A DNA stretch of 64,000 nt from Vreelandella halophila (GCF_019903425.1 NZ_JACHUZ010000013.1:1710168-1774167); one strand, 5' to 3'. Positions 27,948-39,027 are shown, counted from the first letter of the stretch. A program made the numbers and translations. Notes: a model not told the origin generated them from the letters alone.

Positions 27948-27959
27948 CCGGGTCTGCCC

Positions 27960-28463
27960 ATGACCACCGAAGGGGCTGACGAAGCCTGGATGGCCCGCGC
28001 ACTGGCACTCGCGGAACAGGCGGAAGCGCTGGACGAGGTGCCCGTGGGTGCGGTGGTCGTTCTCGATGGGGTGGCTGTGGGCGAGGGGTTCAATCAGCCC
28101 ATTTCCGGCCATGACCCGACCGCGCACGCGGAGGTTCGGGCGCTCAGGGATGCGGCGCAGCGGGTCGGCAATTACCGGCTGACCGATGCGGTCCTCTATG
28201 TGACTCTTGAGCCCTGTACCATGTGCGCTGGTGCCCTTGTGCACGCCCGCGTCGGGACCCTGGTGTTCGGTGCGCGTGAACCCAAGGCCGGTGCCATCCG
28301 CTCCCAGGCCAGAATGCTGGAAGCGGAGCACATGAACTGGCAGATTGGGGTCCGCGAGGGCGTTTGCGAATCACAGTGCCGCGACCAGCTTACGGCCTTC
28401 TTTGCCCGCCGCCGGGCCGAGAAGAAAAAACGCCGGAATGATTCAGAAGGAGAGGATGAGTGA
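27960..28463 (+). CDS. tadA: tRNA-specific adenosine deaminase
   Basis: A 167-residue zinc deaminase with HAEVRAL (ligand His and proton-shuttle Glu) and PCTMCAGALVH (two Cys ligands). It converts A34 of tRNA-Arg(ACG) to inosine. The C-terminal ~35 residues are highly charged ([17 protein letters not shown]). Placement after guaBA suggests co-transcription, and it overlaps galE by four bases. Confidence 0.95.
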   Translation: MTTEGADEAWMARALALAEQAEALDEVPVGAVVVLDGVAVGEGFNQPISGHDPTAHAEVRALRDAAQRVGNYRLTDAVLYVTLEPCTMCAGALVHARVGTLVFGAREPKAGAIRSQARMLEAEHMNWQIGVREGVCESQCRDQLTAFFARRRAEKKKRRNDSEGEDE

Positions 28464-29464
28464 CAGACAGGGTGTTGGTGACCGGCGGGGCCGGCTACAT
28501 TGGAAGCCATGTGGTGCGCCAGCTGGGCGAGGCAGGGTACGACGTGGTGGTGTTCGACAACCTGTCCACTGGCCATGAATGGGCCGTGACGCATGGTGAG
28601 CTGGTCGTGGGCGACCTTGCCGACCCGGACGCCCTGGAGGCCCTTTTCGCGGCGAATAACTTTGCCGCTGTCCTGCACTTCGCCGCCCACATCATCGTGC
28701 CGGAGTCAGTGGCCGATCCGCTCAAGTATTACAGCAACAACACCCGCAATACCCTGAACCTGCTGGGTGCCATGAGTCGCCACGGGGTGGACCGCATCGT
28801 GTTCTCCTCCACGGCGGCCGTCTACGGCATGCCGGACCAGCAGGTGCTGACCGAGGACCTGCCGCTGGCGCCGATCAACCCCTATGGCGCCTCCAAGATG
28901 ATGAGCGAGCGTATGATCATGGATCTCGCCGCCGCGAGTGACCTGGACTACGTGATCCTGCGCTACTTCAACGTGGCCGGCGCGGACCCGCAGACACGCC
29001 TCGGCCAGGCCACCCCGGAAGCCACGCACCTGATCAAGGTCGCCTGCGAATGCGCCACCGGCGCCCGTGAGGGCATGCAGATCTTCGGCACGGATTACAG
29101 TACACGGGATGGCACCTGCATCCGGGACTACATCCACGTGGAGGACCTGGCCAGTGCCCATGTCCGGGCCCTCGAGCACATGGAGCGGGGCAACGGCTCC
29201 GAGGTGCTCAACTGCGGTTATGGGCGCGGATTCACCGTGCGCGAGGTCATTGATGTGGTAAAACGCCTCTCGGGCGTGGACTTCCCCGTAACGGAAACTG
29301 ACCGCCGTGCCGGCGACCCGGAGGCATTGATGGCGGACAACGCCAGGATCCGCCAGCGTCTCGACTGGGCTCCGGCCTATGATGATCTGGACACCATCGT
29401 GCAGACCGCGCTTGACTGGGAACGCCACTGGCAGGCGCGCCAGAAGAACTCAACGGATCAGTAA
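28460..29464 (+). CDS. galE: UDP-glucose 4-epimerase
   Basis: A 334-residue extended SDR enzyme with the NAD-binding GGAGYIGSH and the catalytic YxxxK in NPYGASK. It interconverts UDP-glucose and UDP-galactose. The start is GTG 28460 inside the tadA stop, with a GGAGAGG ribosome site just upstream. With the next gene (ugd) it provides UDP-sugar precursors for surface polysaccharide. Confidence 0.92.
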   Translation: MTDRVLVTGGAGYIGSHVVRQLGEAGYDVVVFDNLSTGHEWAVTHGELVVGDLADPDALEALFAANNFAAVLHFAAHIIVPESVADPLKYYSNNTRNTLNLLGAMSRHGVDRIVFSSTAAVYGMPDQQVLTEDLPLAPINPYGASKMMSERMIMDLAAASDLDYVILRYFNVAGADPQTRLGQATPEATHLIKVACECATGAREGMQIFGTDYSTRDGTCIRDYIHVEDLASAHVRALEHMERGNGSEVLNCGYGRGFTVREVIDVVKRLSGVDFPVTETDRRAGDPEALMADNARIRQRLDWAPAYDDLDTIVQTALDWERHWQARQKNSTDQ

Positions 29465-29475
29465 GGAACAGCAGC

Positions 29476-30819
29476 ATGCGCATCACCATTTTCGGAACCG
29501 GCTATGTCGGGCTTGTCACCGGTGCCTGCCTGGCCGAGGTGGGGCACCATGTCATGTGCATGGACGTGGACCAGGCCAAGATCGACCGCCTGCGCGATGG
29601 CATCATTCCCATCTACGAACCCGGGCTGGAACCCATTGTGGCGCACAACACCGGGGCCGGCCGGCTGCAGTTCACCACCGACGTCGCGGAGGCGGTTGAG
29701 TACGGCGAGCTGCAGTTCATCGCGGTGGGGACCCCGTCTGATGAGGACGGTTCTGCGGACCTGAAGTACGTCCTGGCCGTAGCCGGCAGCATCGGCGAGC
29801 ATATGAACGACTACAAGGTCGTGATCGACAAGTCCACGGTGCCAGTGGGAACCGCGGACAAGGTGCGCGAGGCGGTGCGTGGCAAACTCCGGGAGCGGGG
29901 CGCCGATCTCGACTTTGATGTCGTCTCCAATCCCGAGTTCCTCAAGGAAGGCGCGGCGGTCGACGACTTCATGAAGCCGGACCGCATCATCGTGGGTACG
30001 GAGAGCGAACGGGCCCAGGAGTTGCTGCGCGAGCTCTATTACCCGTTCAATCGCAACCACGAGCGCGTCATCTTCATGGATGTGCGCTCGGCGGAGCTGA
30101 CCAAGTATGCGGCCAACGCCATGCTTGCCACCAAGATCAGTTTCATGAACGAAGTGGCGAACCTGGCCGAGCGGTTGGGCGCGGATATTGAATGCGTGCG
30201 CCGTGGCATGGGATCGGACCCGCGCATCGGTTACCACTTCATCTACCCGGGCTGTGGTTACGGCGGCTCCTGTTTCCCCAAGGACGTCAAGGCGCTAGCC
30301 TGGACCGCCCGGGAATACGACTACGAGGCACGCCTGTTGGACGCCGTTGAGGCGGTTAACAACGACCAGAAGCATGTGCTCTTCGACAAGGTCAGCCATT
30401 ACTACGGCGGCGATCTGGCGGGTAAGACCGTGGCGCTCTGGGGGCTTTCGTTCAAGCCCAAGACTGACGACATGCGCGAGGCGCCCAGCCGGGTTCTGAT
30501 GGAGAAACTCTGGGCCGCAGGTGCCAGGGTTCAGGCCTTCGATCCGGAAGCCATGGAAGAGACGCAGCGGATCTACCCGGACCAGCCGGAGCTGCAGCTC
30601 TGCGGTACCAAGGAACAGGCCCTCAAGGGTGCGGACTGCCTGGTGATCTGCACCGAGTGGAAGGAGTTCCGCTCACCGGACTTCGCTCAGATCGCGGCCG
30701 CTATCCGCTCGCCGGTGGTCTTCGACGGGCGTAACCTGTACGACGAGAAAATGCTGGGGCGCCACGGCCTGAGTTACTACGCCATTGGGCGGGGTCTCAA
30801 CCAGTTCGGCACACGTTGA
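29476..30819 (+). CDS. ugd: UDP-glucose 6-dehydrogenase
   Basis: A 447-residue enzyme with the N-terminal Rossmann motif [11 protein letters not shown] and the catalytic Cys in [12 protein letters not shown]. The C-terminal UDP-binding domain contains the [16 protein letters not shown] segment. It makes UDP-glucuronate from UDP-glucose with two NAD+. It lies 11 bases after galE. A UDP-glucuronate epimerase-like gene is at 51104, so UDP-galacturonate could be made in this organism. Confidence 0.96.
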   Translation: MRITIFGTGYVGLVTGACLAEVGHHVMCMDVDQAKIDRLRDGIIPIYEPGLEPIVAHNTGAGRLQFTTDVAEAVEYGELQFIAVGTPSDEDGSADLKYVLAVAGSIGEHMNDYKVVIDKSTVPVGTADKVREAVRGKLRERGADLDFDVVSNPEFLKEGAAVDDFMKPDRIIVGTESERAQELLRELYYPFNRNHERVIFMDVRSAELTKYAANAMLATKISFMNEVANLAERLGADIECVRRGMGSDPRIGYHFIYPGCGYGGSCFPKDVKALAWTAREYDYEARLLDAVEAVNNDQKHVLFDKVSHYYGGDLAGKTVALWGLSFKPKTDDMREAPSRVLMEKLWAAGARVQAFDPEAMEETQRIYPDQPELQLCGTKEQALKGADCLVICTEWKEFRSPDFAQIAAAIRSPVVFDGRNLYDEKMLGRHGLSYYAIGRGLNQFGTR

Positions 30820-30890
30820 AGAACGCCTGGTGTGGCGGGTTTCTGCGTTGCGCTCCGTGCGCTTTGAGCGTCGCCGCTCCAGACGTTCTT
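30819..30890. repeat. Inverted repeat between ugd and fabR
   Basis: Arms AAGAACGCCTGG (30819-30830) and CCAGACGTTCTT (30879-30890) pair at 11 of 12 positions around a GC-rich 48-base centre. The arms touch both stop codons of these convergent genes. It may act as a two-way terminator or be a dispersed repeat. Confidence 0.5.
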
Positions 30891-31531
30891 TACGTTTTGG
30901 CCATTGCCTGGGCGCCGACCAGTATCATCCGCAGCTGAACCTTGAGCTTATCCTTTAGCTGGGCGCGCTGTTTGGCCGGCGCGTCCAGCGCTTCCGCCCC
31001 CAGGTGGAAGACCAGTACCACCATGGACTCCGCGACCATGTGGGCGTCCGAGAGGGGGCGCTGCTTGTCCGCCGCCAGTTTTTCCAGGTCCTCCGCCAGC
31101 TCCGTGACGAAATGGTCGATCTCCGCCTGTACGGCGGTGCGGAAGATGCGGGAGACGCCGGTGCGCTCGCGCAGCAGCAGCCGGAACAGGTTGGCGTTGT
31201 CCGTGAGGTACTCCATGAAGGTTTCCACGGAGGCATTGATGGCACCGCCCTCGCGCTCGATGCGCTTGCGGGCCTGGCGCATCAGCTGGCGCAGGGCCAC
31301 GCCGGCCTCGTCCACGAGGGCCAGGCCTAGTTCATCCAGGTCCGTGAAATGCCGGTAGAACGAGGTGGGCGCAATGCCGGCCTCGCGGGCGATTTCGCGC
31401 AGGCTCAGGCTGCCGAAACCACGGTCGGCGCTGAGCTGGCGTAACGACGCATCCATCAGGGCACGGCGTGTCCTGAGTTTCTGTTCAGCGCGAACGGACA
31501 CCCCGGGCTGTCTCCTCTCATCATCCTTCAA
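30890..31531 (-). CDS. fabR: TetR-family repressor FabR
   Basis: A 213-residue TetR regulator. The N-terminal helix-turn-helix reads [21 protein letters not shown], identical in key positions to E. coli FabR, and the following MRQARKRI and [10 protein letters not shown] segments also match. FabR represses unsaturated fatty-acid synthesis genes (fabA/fabB) in response to acyl-thioester pools. No fab gene is adjacent. It is convergent with ugd. Confidence 0.9.
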   Translation of the reverse strand: MKDDERRQPGVSVRAEQKLRTRRALMDASLRQLSADRGFGSLSLREIAREAGIAPTSFYRHFTDLDELGLALVDEAGVALRQLMRQARKRIEREGGAINASVETFMEYLTDNANLFRLLLRERTGVSRIFRTAVQAEIDHFVTELAEDLEKLAADKQRPLSDAHMVAESMVVLVFHLGAEALDAPAKQRAQLKDKLKVQLRMILVGAQAMAKT

Positions 31532-31619
31532 TCGCCGCTAATGGTAGCCGTTGCAGGCCTTCGCGTCACGAATGCGGCGAAAGCCGCGTCGCACGTGCGC
31601 CCGATCACGTCGTCATGGT

Positions 31620-31648
31620 CTGACTTCGCCGGCTGATGCCGTTATAAT
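31620..31648 (+). promoter_or_regulatory. Predicted aspS promoter
   Basis: CTGACT (31620-31625) and a perfect TATAAT (31643-31648) are 17 bases apart and 54 bases before aspS. It probably drives aspS-yebC-ruvCA as one transcript. Confidence 0.7.
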
Positions 31649-31701
31649 ACTGGCCTTTAACTCAATCGGCGGAAGCCTCAGGCAAACAGGAACCAACGGG
31701 T

Positions 31702-33486
31702 ATGCGCAGTCACTATTGCGGCGGAATCAACGAATCCCACATTGACGAGACAGTAACGCTCTGCGGCTGGGTCCATCGGCGCCGGGACCACGGTGGCGTG
31801 ATCTTCCTCGACCTCCGGGACCGGGATGGCATCGCCCAGGTGGTGTTCGATCCGGATACCCCGGACAGTTTTGCCCAGGCGGACCGGGTGCGGAATGAGT
31901 ACGTCATCCGGATTACCGGCCGCGTGCGCCGCCGCCCCGAAGGGACAGAGAACGACCATATGGCCACCGGCCAGGTGGAAGTGTTCGGCAAGGAACTGGA
32001 GATCCTCAACGAGGCCGCCACGCCGCCCTTCCCGCTGGACGAGTACACCGAGGCGGGCGAGGACGTGCGCCTGCGCCACCGCTACGTGGACCTGCGCCGC
32101 CCGGAGATGGCCCAGCGCCTGCGCTTCCGCTCGCGCGTGACCAGCTACCTGCGCAACTTCCTGGACAGCGAAGGCTTCATGGACGTTGAGACGCCGGTGC
32201 TGACCCGTGCCACCCCGGAAGGTGCCCGCGACTACCTGGTGCCGAGCCGTACCCATGCGGGCAGCTTTTTCGCGCTGCCGCAGTCGCCACAGCTGTTCAA
32301 GCAGCTGCTGATGGTCTCCGGCATCGACCGCTACTACCAGATTGCCAAGTGCTTCCGCGACGAGGACCTGCGGGCGGACCGCCAGCCCGAGTTTACCCAG
32401 GTGGACGTGGAGGCTTCCTTCGTCACGGAAGAGGACATCATGAACGCCATGGAGCGCATGGTGCGCAACCTCTTCAGCGACCTGCTGGGCGTGAACCTGC
32501 CCGAGTTCCCGCGCCTGCCGTACGCCGAGGCCATCCGCCGCTTCGGCAGCGACAAGCCCGACCTGCGGATCCCGCTGGAGCTGGTCGACGTTGAGGATCT
32601 GGTCCAGGAAGTGGACTTCAAGGTCTTCTCCGGCCCGGCGAAGGACCCGAAAGGGCGGGTCGCGGCCCTGCGTGTGCCGGGTGGCGGTGAACTGACCCGC
32701 AAGCAGATCGACGACTACACCGAGTTCGTCGGCATCTACGGCGCCAAGGGGCTGGCCTACATCAAGGTCAACGACCGTTCCGCCGGCATTGAGGGCCTGC
32801 AGTCGCCCATCGTCAAGTTCCTCGGGGAGGAGGCGACCCTGGCGATCATGGACCGGGTCGAGGCCACCGACGGTGACCTTGTCTTCTTCGGCGCCGACAA
32901 GGCCGGCGTGGTGGACGAGGCCCTGGGCGCATTGCGTGTCCGCCTGGGCCATGACCTGGGCATGGTGGAAGGCGAATGGGCCCCCTGCTGGGTCGTCGAC
33001 TTCCCCATGTTCGAGGAGGACGACGACGGCAAGCTGCACGCGCTGCACCATCCGTTCACCGCGCCGGTCTCCGCCGAGGAGCTCCAGAACAACCCGGCGG
33101 GCGCCCTGTCGCGGGCCTACGACATGGTGCTCAACGGCACCGAGCTGGGCGGCGGCTCCATCCGTATCCACGACGAAGCCACCCAGAACGTGGTCTTCAA
33201 CAGCCTGGGCATCGGCGAGGAGGAAGCGCGCGAGAAGTTCGGCTTCCTGCTGGACGCCCTGCGCTTTGGCGCGCCGCCCCACGGTGGCCTGGCGTTCGGC
33301 CTGGACCGGCTGGTGATGCTGATGACTGGTGCCGGCTCCATCCGTGATGTGATTCCGTTCCCGAAAACCCAGAACGCGACCTGTCTGATGACGGACGCGC
33401 CCGGCGAAGTGGACGAGAAGCAGCTGCGTGAGCTGCACATCCGCCTGCGCCGCAGCGCGAAGAGCGATCAGGACGAGAGCAACTGA
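31702..33486 (+). CDS. aspS: Aspartyl-tRNA synthetase
   Basis: A 594-residue class IIb synthetase of bacterial type. It has an N-terminal OB anticodon domain, catalytic motif 2 around [20 protein letters not shown], a GAD insertion in the middle, and motif 3 at [13 protein letters not shown]. It attaches aspartate to tRNA. The opening segment [14 protein letters not shown] is typical. It begins a compact gene run with yebC, ruvC and ruvA. Confidence 0.97.
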   Translation: MRSHYCGGINESHIDETVTLCGWVHRRRDHGGVIFLDLRDRDGIAQVVFDPDTPDSFAQADRVRNEYVIRITGRVRRRPEGTENDHMATGQVEVFGKELEILNEAATPPFPLDEYTEAGEDVRLRHRYVDLRRPEMAQRLRFRSRVTSYLRNFLDSEGFMDVETPVLTRATPEGARDYLVPSRTHAGSFFALPQSPQLFKQLLMVSGIDRYYQIAKCFRDEDLRADRQPEFTQVDVEASFVTEEDIMNAMERMVRNLFSDLLGVNLPEFPRLPYAEAIRRFGSDKPDLRIPLELVDVEDLVQEVDFKVFSGPAKDPKGRVAALRVPGGGELTRKQIDDYTEFVGIYGAKGLAYIKVNDRSAGIEGLQSPIVKFLGEEATLAIMDRVEATDGDLVFFGADKAGVVDEALGALRVRLGHDLGMVEGEWAPCWVVDFPMFEEDDDGKLHALHHPFTAPVSAEELQNNPAGALSRAYDMVLNGTELGGGSIRIHDEATQNVVFNSLGIGEEEAREKFGFLLDALRFGAPPHGGLAFGLDRLVMLMTGAGSIRDVIPFPKTQNATCLMTDAPGEVDEKQLRELHIRLRRSAKSDQDESN

Positions 33487-33498
33487 GCGAGGCAAGCC

Positions 33499-34251
33499 AT
33501 GGCCGGACACAGTAAGTGGTCGAACATCAAGCACCGCAAGGCGGCACAGGATGCCAAGCGGGGCAAGATCTTCACCAAGCTGATCCGTGAACTCTATGTG
33601 GCCGCCAAGGAGGGCGGACCGGCGCCGGAGGATAACCCGCGCCTGCGCAGTGCCGTGGACAAGGCACTGAGCAACAACATGAAAAAGGACAGCATCGACC
33701 GCGCCATCGAGCGCGGCGCCGGCAACACCGATGGCGAGAACTACGAGGAGCTGACCTACGAGGGGTATGGCCCAGGTGGCGTTGCCATCTACGTGGAGGC
33801 CATGACCGACAACAAGAACCGTACGGTCTCGGACGTACGCCACGCCTTCAGCAAGCACGGCGGCAATCTGGGTACTGACGGTTCCGTGGGCTTCCTGTTC
33901 ACCCGCCAGGGTACGCTGAGCTTCAGTCCGGAGTATGACGAGGACACCATCATGGAGGCGGCCCTGGAGGCTGGTGCCGAGGATGTCCGGGTCAACGAGG
34001 ACGGCTCCAAGGACGTGATCACCACGCCCGAGCAGTATATGGACGTGAAGGATGCCCTGAAGCAGGCCGGGCTGGAGCCTGATCACGCCGAGGTGAGCAT
34101 GGTGCCCATGACGACAGTGGCGCTGGACGACGAGGGCGCGGAGACCAACCTCAAGCTGATCGACCGGCTCGAGGACCTGGACGATGTGCAGAACGTCTAC
34201 ACCAATGCTGACTTCCCCGAGGCGGCGCTGGAGCGCTACGGGAACGCATGA
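33499..34251 (+). CDS. yebC: YebC/PmpR-family transcription/translation regulator
   Basis: A 250-residue protein with the diagnostic N terminus [19 protein letters not shown]. YebC-family proteins bind DNA as transcriptional regulators, or, in recent work on some members, assist ribosomes at proline stretches. The latter is notable because TolA in this window has 25 Glu-Pro repeats. The position before ruvC is conserved across gammaproteobacteria. It overlaps ruvC by four bases. Confidence 0.95.
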   Translation: MAGHSKWSNIKHRKAAQDAKRGKIFTKLIRELYVAAKEGGPAPEDNPRLRSAVDKALSNNMKKDSIDRAIERGAGNTDGENYEELTYEGYGPGGVAIYVEAMTDNKNRTVSDVRHAFSKHGGNLGTDGSVGFLFTRQGTLSFSPEYDEDTIMEAALEAGAEDVRVNEDGSKDVITTPEQYMDVKDALKQAGLEPDHAEVSMVPMTTVALDDEGAETNLKLIDRLEDLDDVQNVYTNADFPEAALERYGNA

Positions 34252-34763
34252 CCATCATCCTGGGCGTTGACCCCGGCTCACGGGTCACCGGTTACGGTGT
34301 CATCCGCAGCCATGGTCGCCATCTGGAATACCTGGACAGCGGCTGCATCACCATGGGTGACAAGAGCATGCCGGAGCGCCTCCAGACGATCCACGCCGGG
34401 CTCGCCGAGATCATCGAGACCTACCGACCGGAAGAAATGGCCATCGAGAAGGTTTTTCTCTCCCGTAATGTCGATTCCGCTTTAAAACTTGGACAGGCGC
34501 GTGGCGTTGCCATTGTCTGTGGCGCCAACGCGGGTCTGCCCGTGGCTGAATACTCCGCCCGCCAGGTCAAGCAGGCGGCGGTGGGCAAGGGCAGTGCCGA
34601 TAAGCACCAGATCCAGCATATGGTCCAGGCCATCTTCAAACTCACCCGTCAGCCCCGCGAGGATGCCGCCGATGCCCTGGCCATCGCTCTGTGCCACGCG
34701 CATCTGCGCCAGGGGCTGGCACGAACAGGCGCGTCCAGCAGTCGCAACGGGCGCGCACGCTGA
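34248..34763 (+). CDS. ruvC: Holliday-junction resolvase RuvC
   Basis: A 171-residue RNase H-fold endonuclease. The catalytic acids are visible in [23 protein letters not shown] and [15 protein letters not shown]. As a homodimer it cleaves Holliday junctions symmetrically after branch migration by RuvAB. It is coupled to yebC by ATGA and is followed by ruvA after 12 bases. Confidence 0.97.
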   Translation: MTIILGVDPGSRVTGYGVIRSHGRHLEYLDSGCITMGDKSMPERLQTIHAGLAEIIETYRPEEMAIEKVFLSRNVDSALKLGQARGVAIVCGANAGLPVAEYSARQVKQAAVGKGSADKHQIQHMVQAIFKLTRQPREDAADALAIALCHAHLRQGLARTGASSSRNGRAR

Positions 34764-34775
34764 AGGAGACTCGCC

Positions 34776-35399
34776 ATGATCGGTCGCATCCGCGGCATCC
34801 TGATCGAGAAACAGCCCGGTGACGCCCTGATCGAAGCCGGGGGTGTGGGTTACGAAGTGGACATTCCCTACACCACCTTCTTCCGCCTTCCGGATACCGG
34901 CCAGGAAGCCGTGCTCTACACCCACCTGGCCGTACGCGAGGACGCCCAGCAGCTCTATGGCTTTGCCAACAAGGGCGAGCGTGAGCTCTTCCGGCTGCTG
35001 ATCCGCACCAGTGGCGTGGGGCCCAAGCTGGCCCTGGCCATTCTCTCCGGGCTGGAGGCGGACGCCTTCATCCGCGTGGTGGAGGACAACGACGTGGCCG
35101 CCCTGGTCAAGGTGCCTGGTGTGGGCAAGAAGACCGCGGAACGGCTGCTGATCGAGGTGCGGGATCGCATCCGTCAGCTGGAAAAGAGCCCGACCGGCAC
35201 CACGCGCGAGGAGGCGGTCAGCGAGCTGCCCGGTATCGAACCCGTGTCCGCGAGCCCCCGGGAAGAGGCGGAGGCTGCGTTGATCGCACTGGGTTATCGC
35301 CCTCAGGAAGCGGGCAGGGCGCTCCAGGCGGTGGCCGAGGACGGCATGACCAGCCAGGAACTGATCCGGCTGGCGCTGAAGAATATGATGAACCGTTAA
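34776..35399 (+). CDS. ruvA: Holliday-junction DNA helicase subunit RuvA
   Basis: A 207-residue protein with an N-terminal OB domain (MIGRIRGILIEKQ), tandem helix-hairpin-helix motifs (around TSGVGPKLALAILSGL and VPGVGKKTAERLLIE) and a C-terminal RuvB-contacting domain. Tetramers hold the junction square-planar. It is separated from ruvB by 136 bases containing a short palindrome, a slightly unusual gap for ruvAB. Confidence 0.97.
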   Translation: MIGRIRGILIEKQPGDALIEAGGVGYEVDIPYTTFFRLPDTGQEAVLYTHLAVREDAQQLYGFANKGERELFRLLIRTSGVGPKLALAILSGLEADAFIRVVEDNDVAALVKVPGVGKKTAERLLIEVRDRIRQLEKSPTGTTREEAVSELPGIEPVSASPREEAEAALIALGYRPQEAGRALQAVAEDGMTSQELIRLALKNMMNR

Positions 35400-35430
35400 A
35401 GCCTTTTAATTCTGGCTCCACAGCTGACAT

Positions 35431-35443
35431 TCACGTAACGTGA
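35431..35443. promoter_or_regulatory. Palindrome between ruvA and ruvB
   Basis: TCACGT-A-ACGTGA is a perfect 6+6 palindrome with one central base. It is in a 136-base gap that could hold a separate promoter for ruvB and the tol genes. The binding protein is unknown; it does not match a LexA box. Confidence 0.35.
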
Positions 35444-35535
35444 TTGACGCATCACAGAATGTAAAATGCAGGCGCTGAACAGGATGGTCCGCAAGGCCAG
35501 ATAGGCGTGACAGAGCCGGTGGCAGGAAACGCGGC

Positions 35536-36555
35536 ATGATTGAATCCGATCGATTGATTTCCGGCCAGTCGGAGCCGGGCGAAGACAACCAGGACCGGGC
35601 GATACGCCCGAATACGCTGCGCGAGTATGTGGGGCAGCCCACCGTCAGCGAGCAGATGGAGATTTTTGTGGGCGCCGCGCGCGGTCGGCGCGAGGCCCTG
35701 GATCATGTGCTCATCTTCGGTCCGCCCGGTCTGGGCAAGACCACACTGGCCAATATCATCGCCAATGAGATGGGCAGCACCATCAAGGCGTCCTCCGGCC
35801 CTGTGCTCGAGAAGGCTGGGGATCTGGCGGCGCTGCTGACCAACCTGGAAGAAGGCGATGTGCTTTTCATCGACGAGATCCACCGTCTGAGCGCCGCCGT
35901 CGAGGAGGTGCTGTATCCGGCCATGGAGGACTACCAGCTGGACATCGTCATCGGCGAAGGGCCGGCGGCGCGTTCCATCAAGCTGGATCTGCCACCCTTC
36001 ACGCTCGTGGGGGCCACGACCAGGGCCGGGCTGCTGACCTCACCGCTTCGGGACCGCTTCGGTATTGTCCAGCGCCTGGAGTTCTACAGCACCGAGGACC
36101 TGACGCACATCATTGAACGGTCGTCGGCGCTGCAGTCCATCGAGATCGAAAACGGTGGCGCCCGCGAGATCGCGCGCCGCTCGCGTGGCACGCCACGCAT
36201 TGCCAACCGGCTGCTGCGCCGTGTGCGGGACTTTGCGGAAGTCCGTGCCGACGGCCGGGTGACGGAAGCCATTGCGGACCAGGCGCTGAACATGCTCAAG
36301 GTGGACTATCAGGGTTTCGACCATATGGACCGGCGCCTGCTGCTGGCGCTGATCGAGAAGTTCGGCGGCGGGCCCGTGGGGGTGGAAAGCCTCTCTGCGG
36401 CCATCAGCGAGGAACGGGGCACCATCGAGGACGTGCTTGAACCCTTCCTGATCCAGCAGGGCTTCATGATGCGCACGCCGCGGGGGCGCATGGCAACCCA
36501 GCACGCCTATCTCCATTTCGGTTTTGATGCACCGGAAGGGGAGGCGGCCCGATGA
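35536..36555 (+). CDS. ruvB: Holliday-junction DNA helicase subunit RuvB
   Basis: A 339-residue AAA+ ATPase. Walker A is GPPGLGKTT, Walker B is FIDEIHRL, sensor 1 is in [10 protein letters not shown], and the C-terminal winged helix contains the [13 protein letters not shown] segment. Hexamers drive branch migration with RuvA. It overlaps ybgC by four bases, linking recombination and Tol-Pal genes on one transcript. Confidence 0.98.
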   Translation: MIESDRLISGQSEPGEDNQDRAIRPNTLREYVGQPTVSEQMEIFVGAARGRREALDHVLIFGPPGLGKTTLANIIANEMGSTIKASSGPVLEKAGDLAALLTNLEEGDVLFIDEIHRLSAAVEEVLYPAMEDYQLDIVIGEGPAARSIKLDLPPFTLVGATTRAGLLTSPLRDRFGIVQRLEFYSTEDLTHIIERSSALQSIEIENGGAREIARRSRGTPRIANRLLRRVRDFAEVRADGRVTEAIADQALNMLKVDYQGFDHMDRRLLLALIEKFGGGPVGVESLSAAISEERGTIEDVLEPFLIQQGFMMRTPRGRMATQHAYLHFGFDAPEGEAAR

Positions 36556-36977
36556 GCGGGTTCCAGTGGCCGGTGCGGGTCTATGTGGAGGACACGGATG
36601 CCGGGGGCATCGTCTTCTACGCCAATTACCTGAAGTATTTCGAACGGGCGCGCACCGAGTGGGTGCGCTCCGAGGGCCTGGCGCTGCGCGGACGCCTGGA
36701 GAGCGAAGGTGTGGCCTTCGTGGTGCACAGCCTCAACGTCCAGTATCACCAGCCGGCGTTCCTGGATGACGAGCTGTTGGTGTCGGCGGATCTCATCGCC
36801 GGTACCCGCACCGCCATGACGTTCCGCCAGCAAGCCCGCCGCAAGCCGGAGGGCGAGCTGCTGGTTGGCGGCGAAGTGAAAGTGGCCTGCGTCCAGCTGC
36901 CCTCAGGGCGGCCGCGGCGCATGCCCGAGGACATCCAGGCCCTGGTGAACAGGACACTGAAACCCAACAACGAATAG
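36552..36977 (+). CDS. ybgC: Tol-Pal-associated acyl-CoA thioesterase YbgC
   Basis: A 141-residue hotdog thioesterase. The catalytic Asp is in [20 protein letters not shown], the classic 4-hydroxybenzoyl-CoA thioesterase-type motif. YbgC hydrolyses short or long acyl-CoA/ACP and is the conserved first gene of the tol operon. It precedes tolQ by nine bases. Confidence 0.95.
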   Translation: MSGFQWPVRVYVEDTDAGGIVFYANYLKYFERARTEWVRSEGLALRGRLESEGVAFVVHSLNVQYHQPAFLDDELLVSADLIAGTRTAMTFRQQARRKPEGELLVGGEVKVACVQLPSGRPRRMPEDIQALVNRTLKPNNE

Positions 36978-36986
36978 GAGCATTCC

Positions 36987-37673
36987 GTGGAGGGAGATCT
37001 TTCGGTCTGGTCGCTGATCGCCAATGCCGGGATCATTGTGCAACTGGTCATGCTGCTGTTGCTGCTGGCGTCCATTGGATCCTGGGGGCTGATCTTCCAG
37101 CGCATCCGGATCTACCGCCAGTCCCGGCAGGAGCAGGCGGCTTTCGAGGAGCGCTTCTGGTCCGGCATGGACCTGGGGCAGCTGTACAAGGAGGTGACCG
37201 GGAGCCCGGCGCCTCATGGTGGGGTGGAGAATGTCTTCCGGGCCGGCTTCAAGGAGTTCACGCGGCTGCGCCAGCAGAGCCATGATGCCGAGGCGGTGAT
37301 GGATGGTACCCAGAGGGCCATGAAGGTGGCTCTGGCACGGGAGCTGGAGCGCCTGGAAGCCAACCTGCCGTTCCTGGCAACGGTTGGCTCTACGAGCCCC
37401 TATGTGGGCCTGTTCGGCACAGTCTGGGGCATTATGAACAGCTTCATCGGGCTGGCGCAGGTGCAGCAGCCTACGCTGCAGACAGTAGCGCCTGGCATCG
37501 CTGAGGCGCTGATTGCCACGGCCATGGGCCTGTTCGCAGCGATTCCGGCGGTGGTGGCCTACAACCGCTTCACCTCCCAGACGGATTCGCTGATCAAGAA
37601 CTATGAGACCTTTGCCGAGGAATTCGCCAGCATCCTCCATCGGAGAGTGCACAGCCACGGAGCCAGCGGGTGA
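36987..37673 (+). CDS. tolQ: Tol-Pal inner-membrane protein TolQ
   Basis: The start is GTG 36987 with AGGAG upstream. The 228-residue ExbB/MotA-type protein has three membrane helices (about 14-36, 130-150 and 165-190) and a large cytoplasmic loop. The helix-2 region contains GLFGTVWGIMNSFIGL. With TolR it uses the proton gradient to energise TolA during cell-envelope constriction. Confidence 0.96.
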   Translation: MEGDLSVWSLIANAGIIVQLVMLLLLLASIGSWGLIFQRIRIYRQSRQEQAAFEERFWSGMDLGQLYKEVTGSPAPHGGVENVFRAGFKEFTRLRQQSHDAEAVMDGTQRAMKVALARELERLEANLPFLATVGSTSPYVGLFGTVWGIMNSFIGLAQVQQPTLQTVAPGIAEALIATAMGLFAAIPAVVAYNRFTSQTDSLIKNYETFAEEFASILHRRVHSHGASG

Positions 37674-37691
37674 CCGCCGGGAGATGATGCC

Positions 37692-38129
<438 letters not shown>

Positions 38130-38163
38130 TGGTCGGATTCGGTCAGGACGGTGCGTCAGCGCG

Positions 38164-39021
38164 ATGAAACGGGACTGGCAACGCATCATCCAGGCCGCGG
38201 GCGCCTTGGGGGACAGGGCGATTCCGCTGTGGAGCCGGCTTCTGGGGATGGACGAAGCCGAGCTCCGGGAGTGGAAGTGGCCCTTCATGGGGTCCGTCGG
38301 GCTGCACCTGCTGATCGTGATCCTGGCGGTGGCCGGCTGGGACTGGCGGACCCAGGAGCCGGAGTTCCAGCAGCCCCAGGCCGTTCAGGCTCGGGTTGTG
38401 GAAGCCCGGCAGCAGGAACAGGAGCCTGAGCCAAAGCCGGAGCCGGAGCCGGAGCCAGAGCCGGAGCCAGAACCGGAGCCGGAGCCAGAGCCGGAGCCAG
38501 AGCCGGAGCCAGAGCCGGAGCCGGAGCCAGAACCGGAGCCGGAGCCGGAGCCGGAGCCAGAACCGGAGCCAGAACCAGAACCGGAGCCGGAGGATGACCG
38601 GCGTTCGGAACAGGAGGAACGCCTCAGGGAAATGGCGGAGCAGGCCGCGGAGGAAGAGGCCAGGACTGAGGATGAAGAGCAGCAGGAGCAGGGCGCTGAG
38701 GTCGACGCCTCCAGCATGGATGGTGTAGACATAGCGGATGAACGCAAACGCTTCAACGTGCTGATCCAGCAGAAAGTACAGAACAGCTGGTATATACCAC
38801 CGGGCAATGAAGACCGGGTGGTCAGGCTGCGGCTTGAGATTCTGCCCACGGGCGAGTTGCGCTCAGTGGAGCTGGTGGATGGCAGTGGCAGTCAGCAACT
38901 GGATGAGTCAGCTATGAGTGCGGTCAGGCGGGTGGACAGCTTCCCGACACCGGATGACTCAGCGCTGTTCAATGAACTGTTCCGTGGTGGTATTACGATT
39001 GAATTCAGCCCCGAGGAGTAG
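38164..39021 (+). CDS. tolA: TolA, with a Glu-Pro repeat spacer
   Basis: A 285-residue protein with a cytoplasmic N terminus of about 40 residues, one membrane helix (GSVGLHLLIVILAVAG), a spacer and a C-terminal TonB/TolA-type domain (IPPGNEDRVVRLRLEILPTG). The spacer includes 25 uninterrupted Glu-Pro dipeptides and then a charged helical stretch rich in Glu, Arg and Ala. E. coli TolA instead has a long Ala/Lys/Glu helix. A polyproline-like rod spanning the periplasm, as in TonB, is the likely role. Confidence 0.93.
   Translation: MKRDWQRIIQAAGALGDRAIPLWSRLLGMDEAELREWKWPFMGSVGLHLLIVILAVAGWDWRTQEPEFQQPQAVQARVVEARQQEQEPEPKPEPEPEPEPEPEPEPEPEPEPEPEPEPEPEPEPEPEPEPEPEPEPEPEPEPEDDRRSEQEERLREMAEQAAEEEARTEDEEQQEQGAEVDASSMDGVDIADERKRFNVLIQQKVQNSWYIPPGNEDRVVRLRLEILPTGELRSVELVDGSGSQQLDESAMSAVRRVDSFPTPDDSALFNELFRGGITIEFSPEE
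38440..38592 (+). repeat. Hexanucleotide GAGCCR minisatellite encoding (Glu-Pro)25
   Basis: Twenty-five tandem GAG/GAA-CCG/CCA units code for Glu-Pro without a break. The unit differs only at third positions, so the tract could expand or contract in multiples of six without a frameshift. Confidence 0.95.
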
Positions 39022-39027
39022 GCGAGC

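Noticed and set aside
31678-34086. An 802-codon open frame antisense to aspS-yebC
   Set aside because: Long antisense frames are expected in GC-rich codon use; the sense frames encode unmistakable AspRS and YebC.
38385-38849. A minus-strand frame coding a Ser-Gly repeat
   Set aside because: It is merely the complement of the TolA Glu-Pro repeat.
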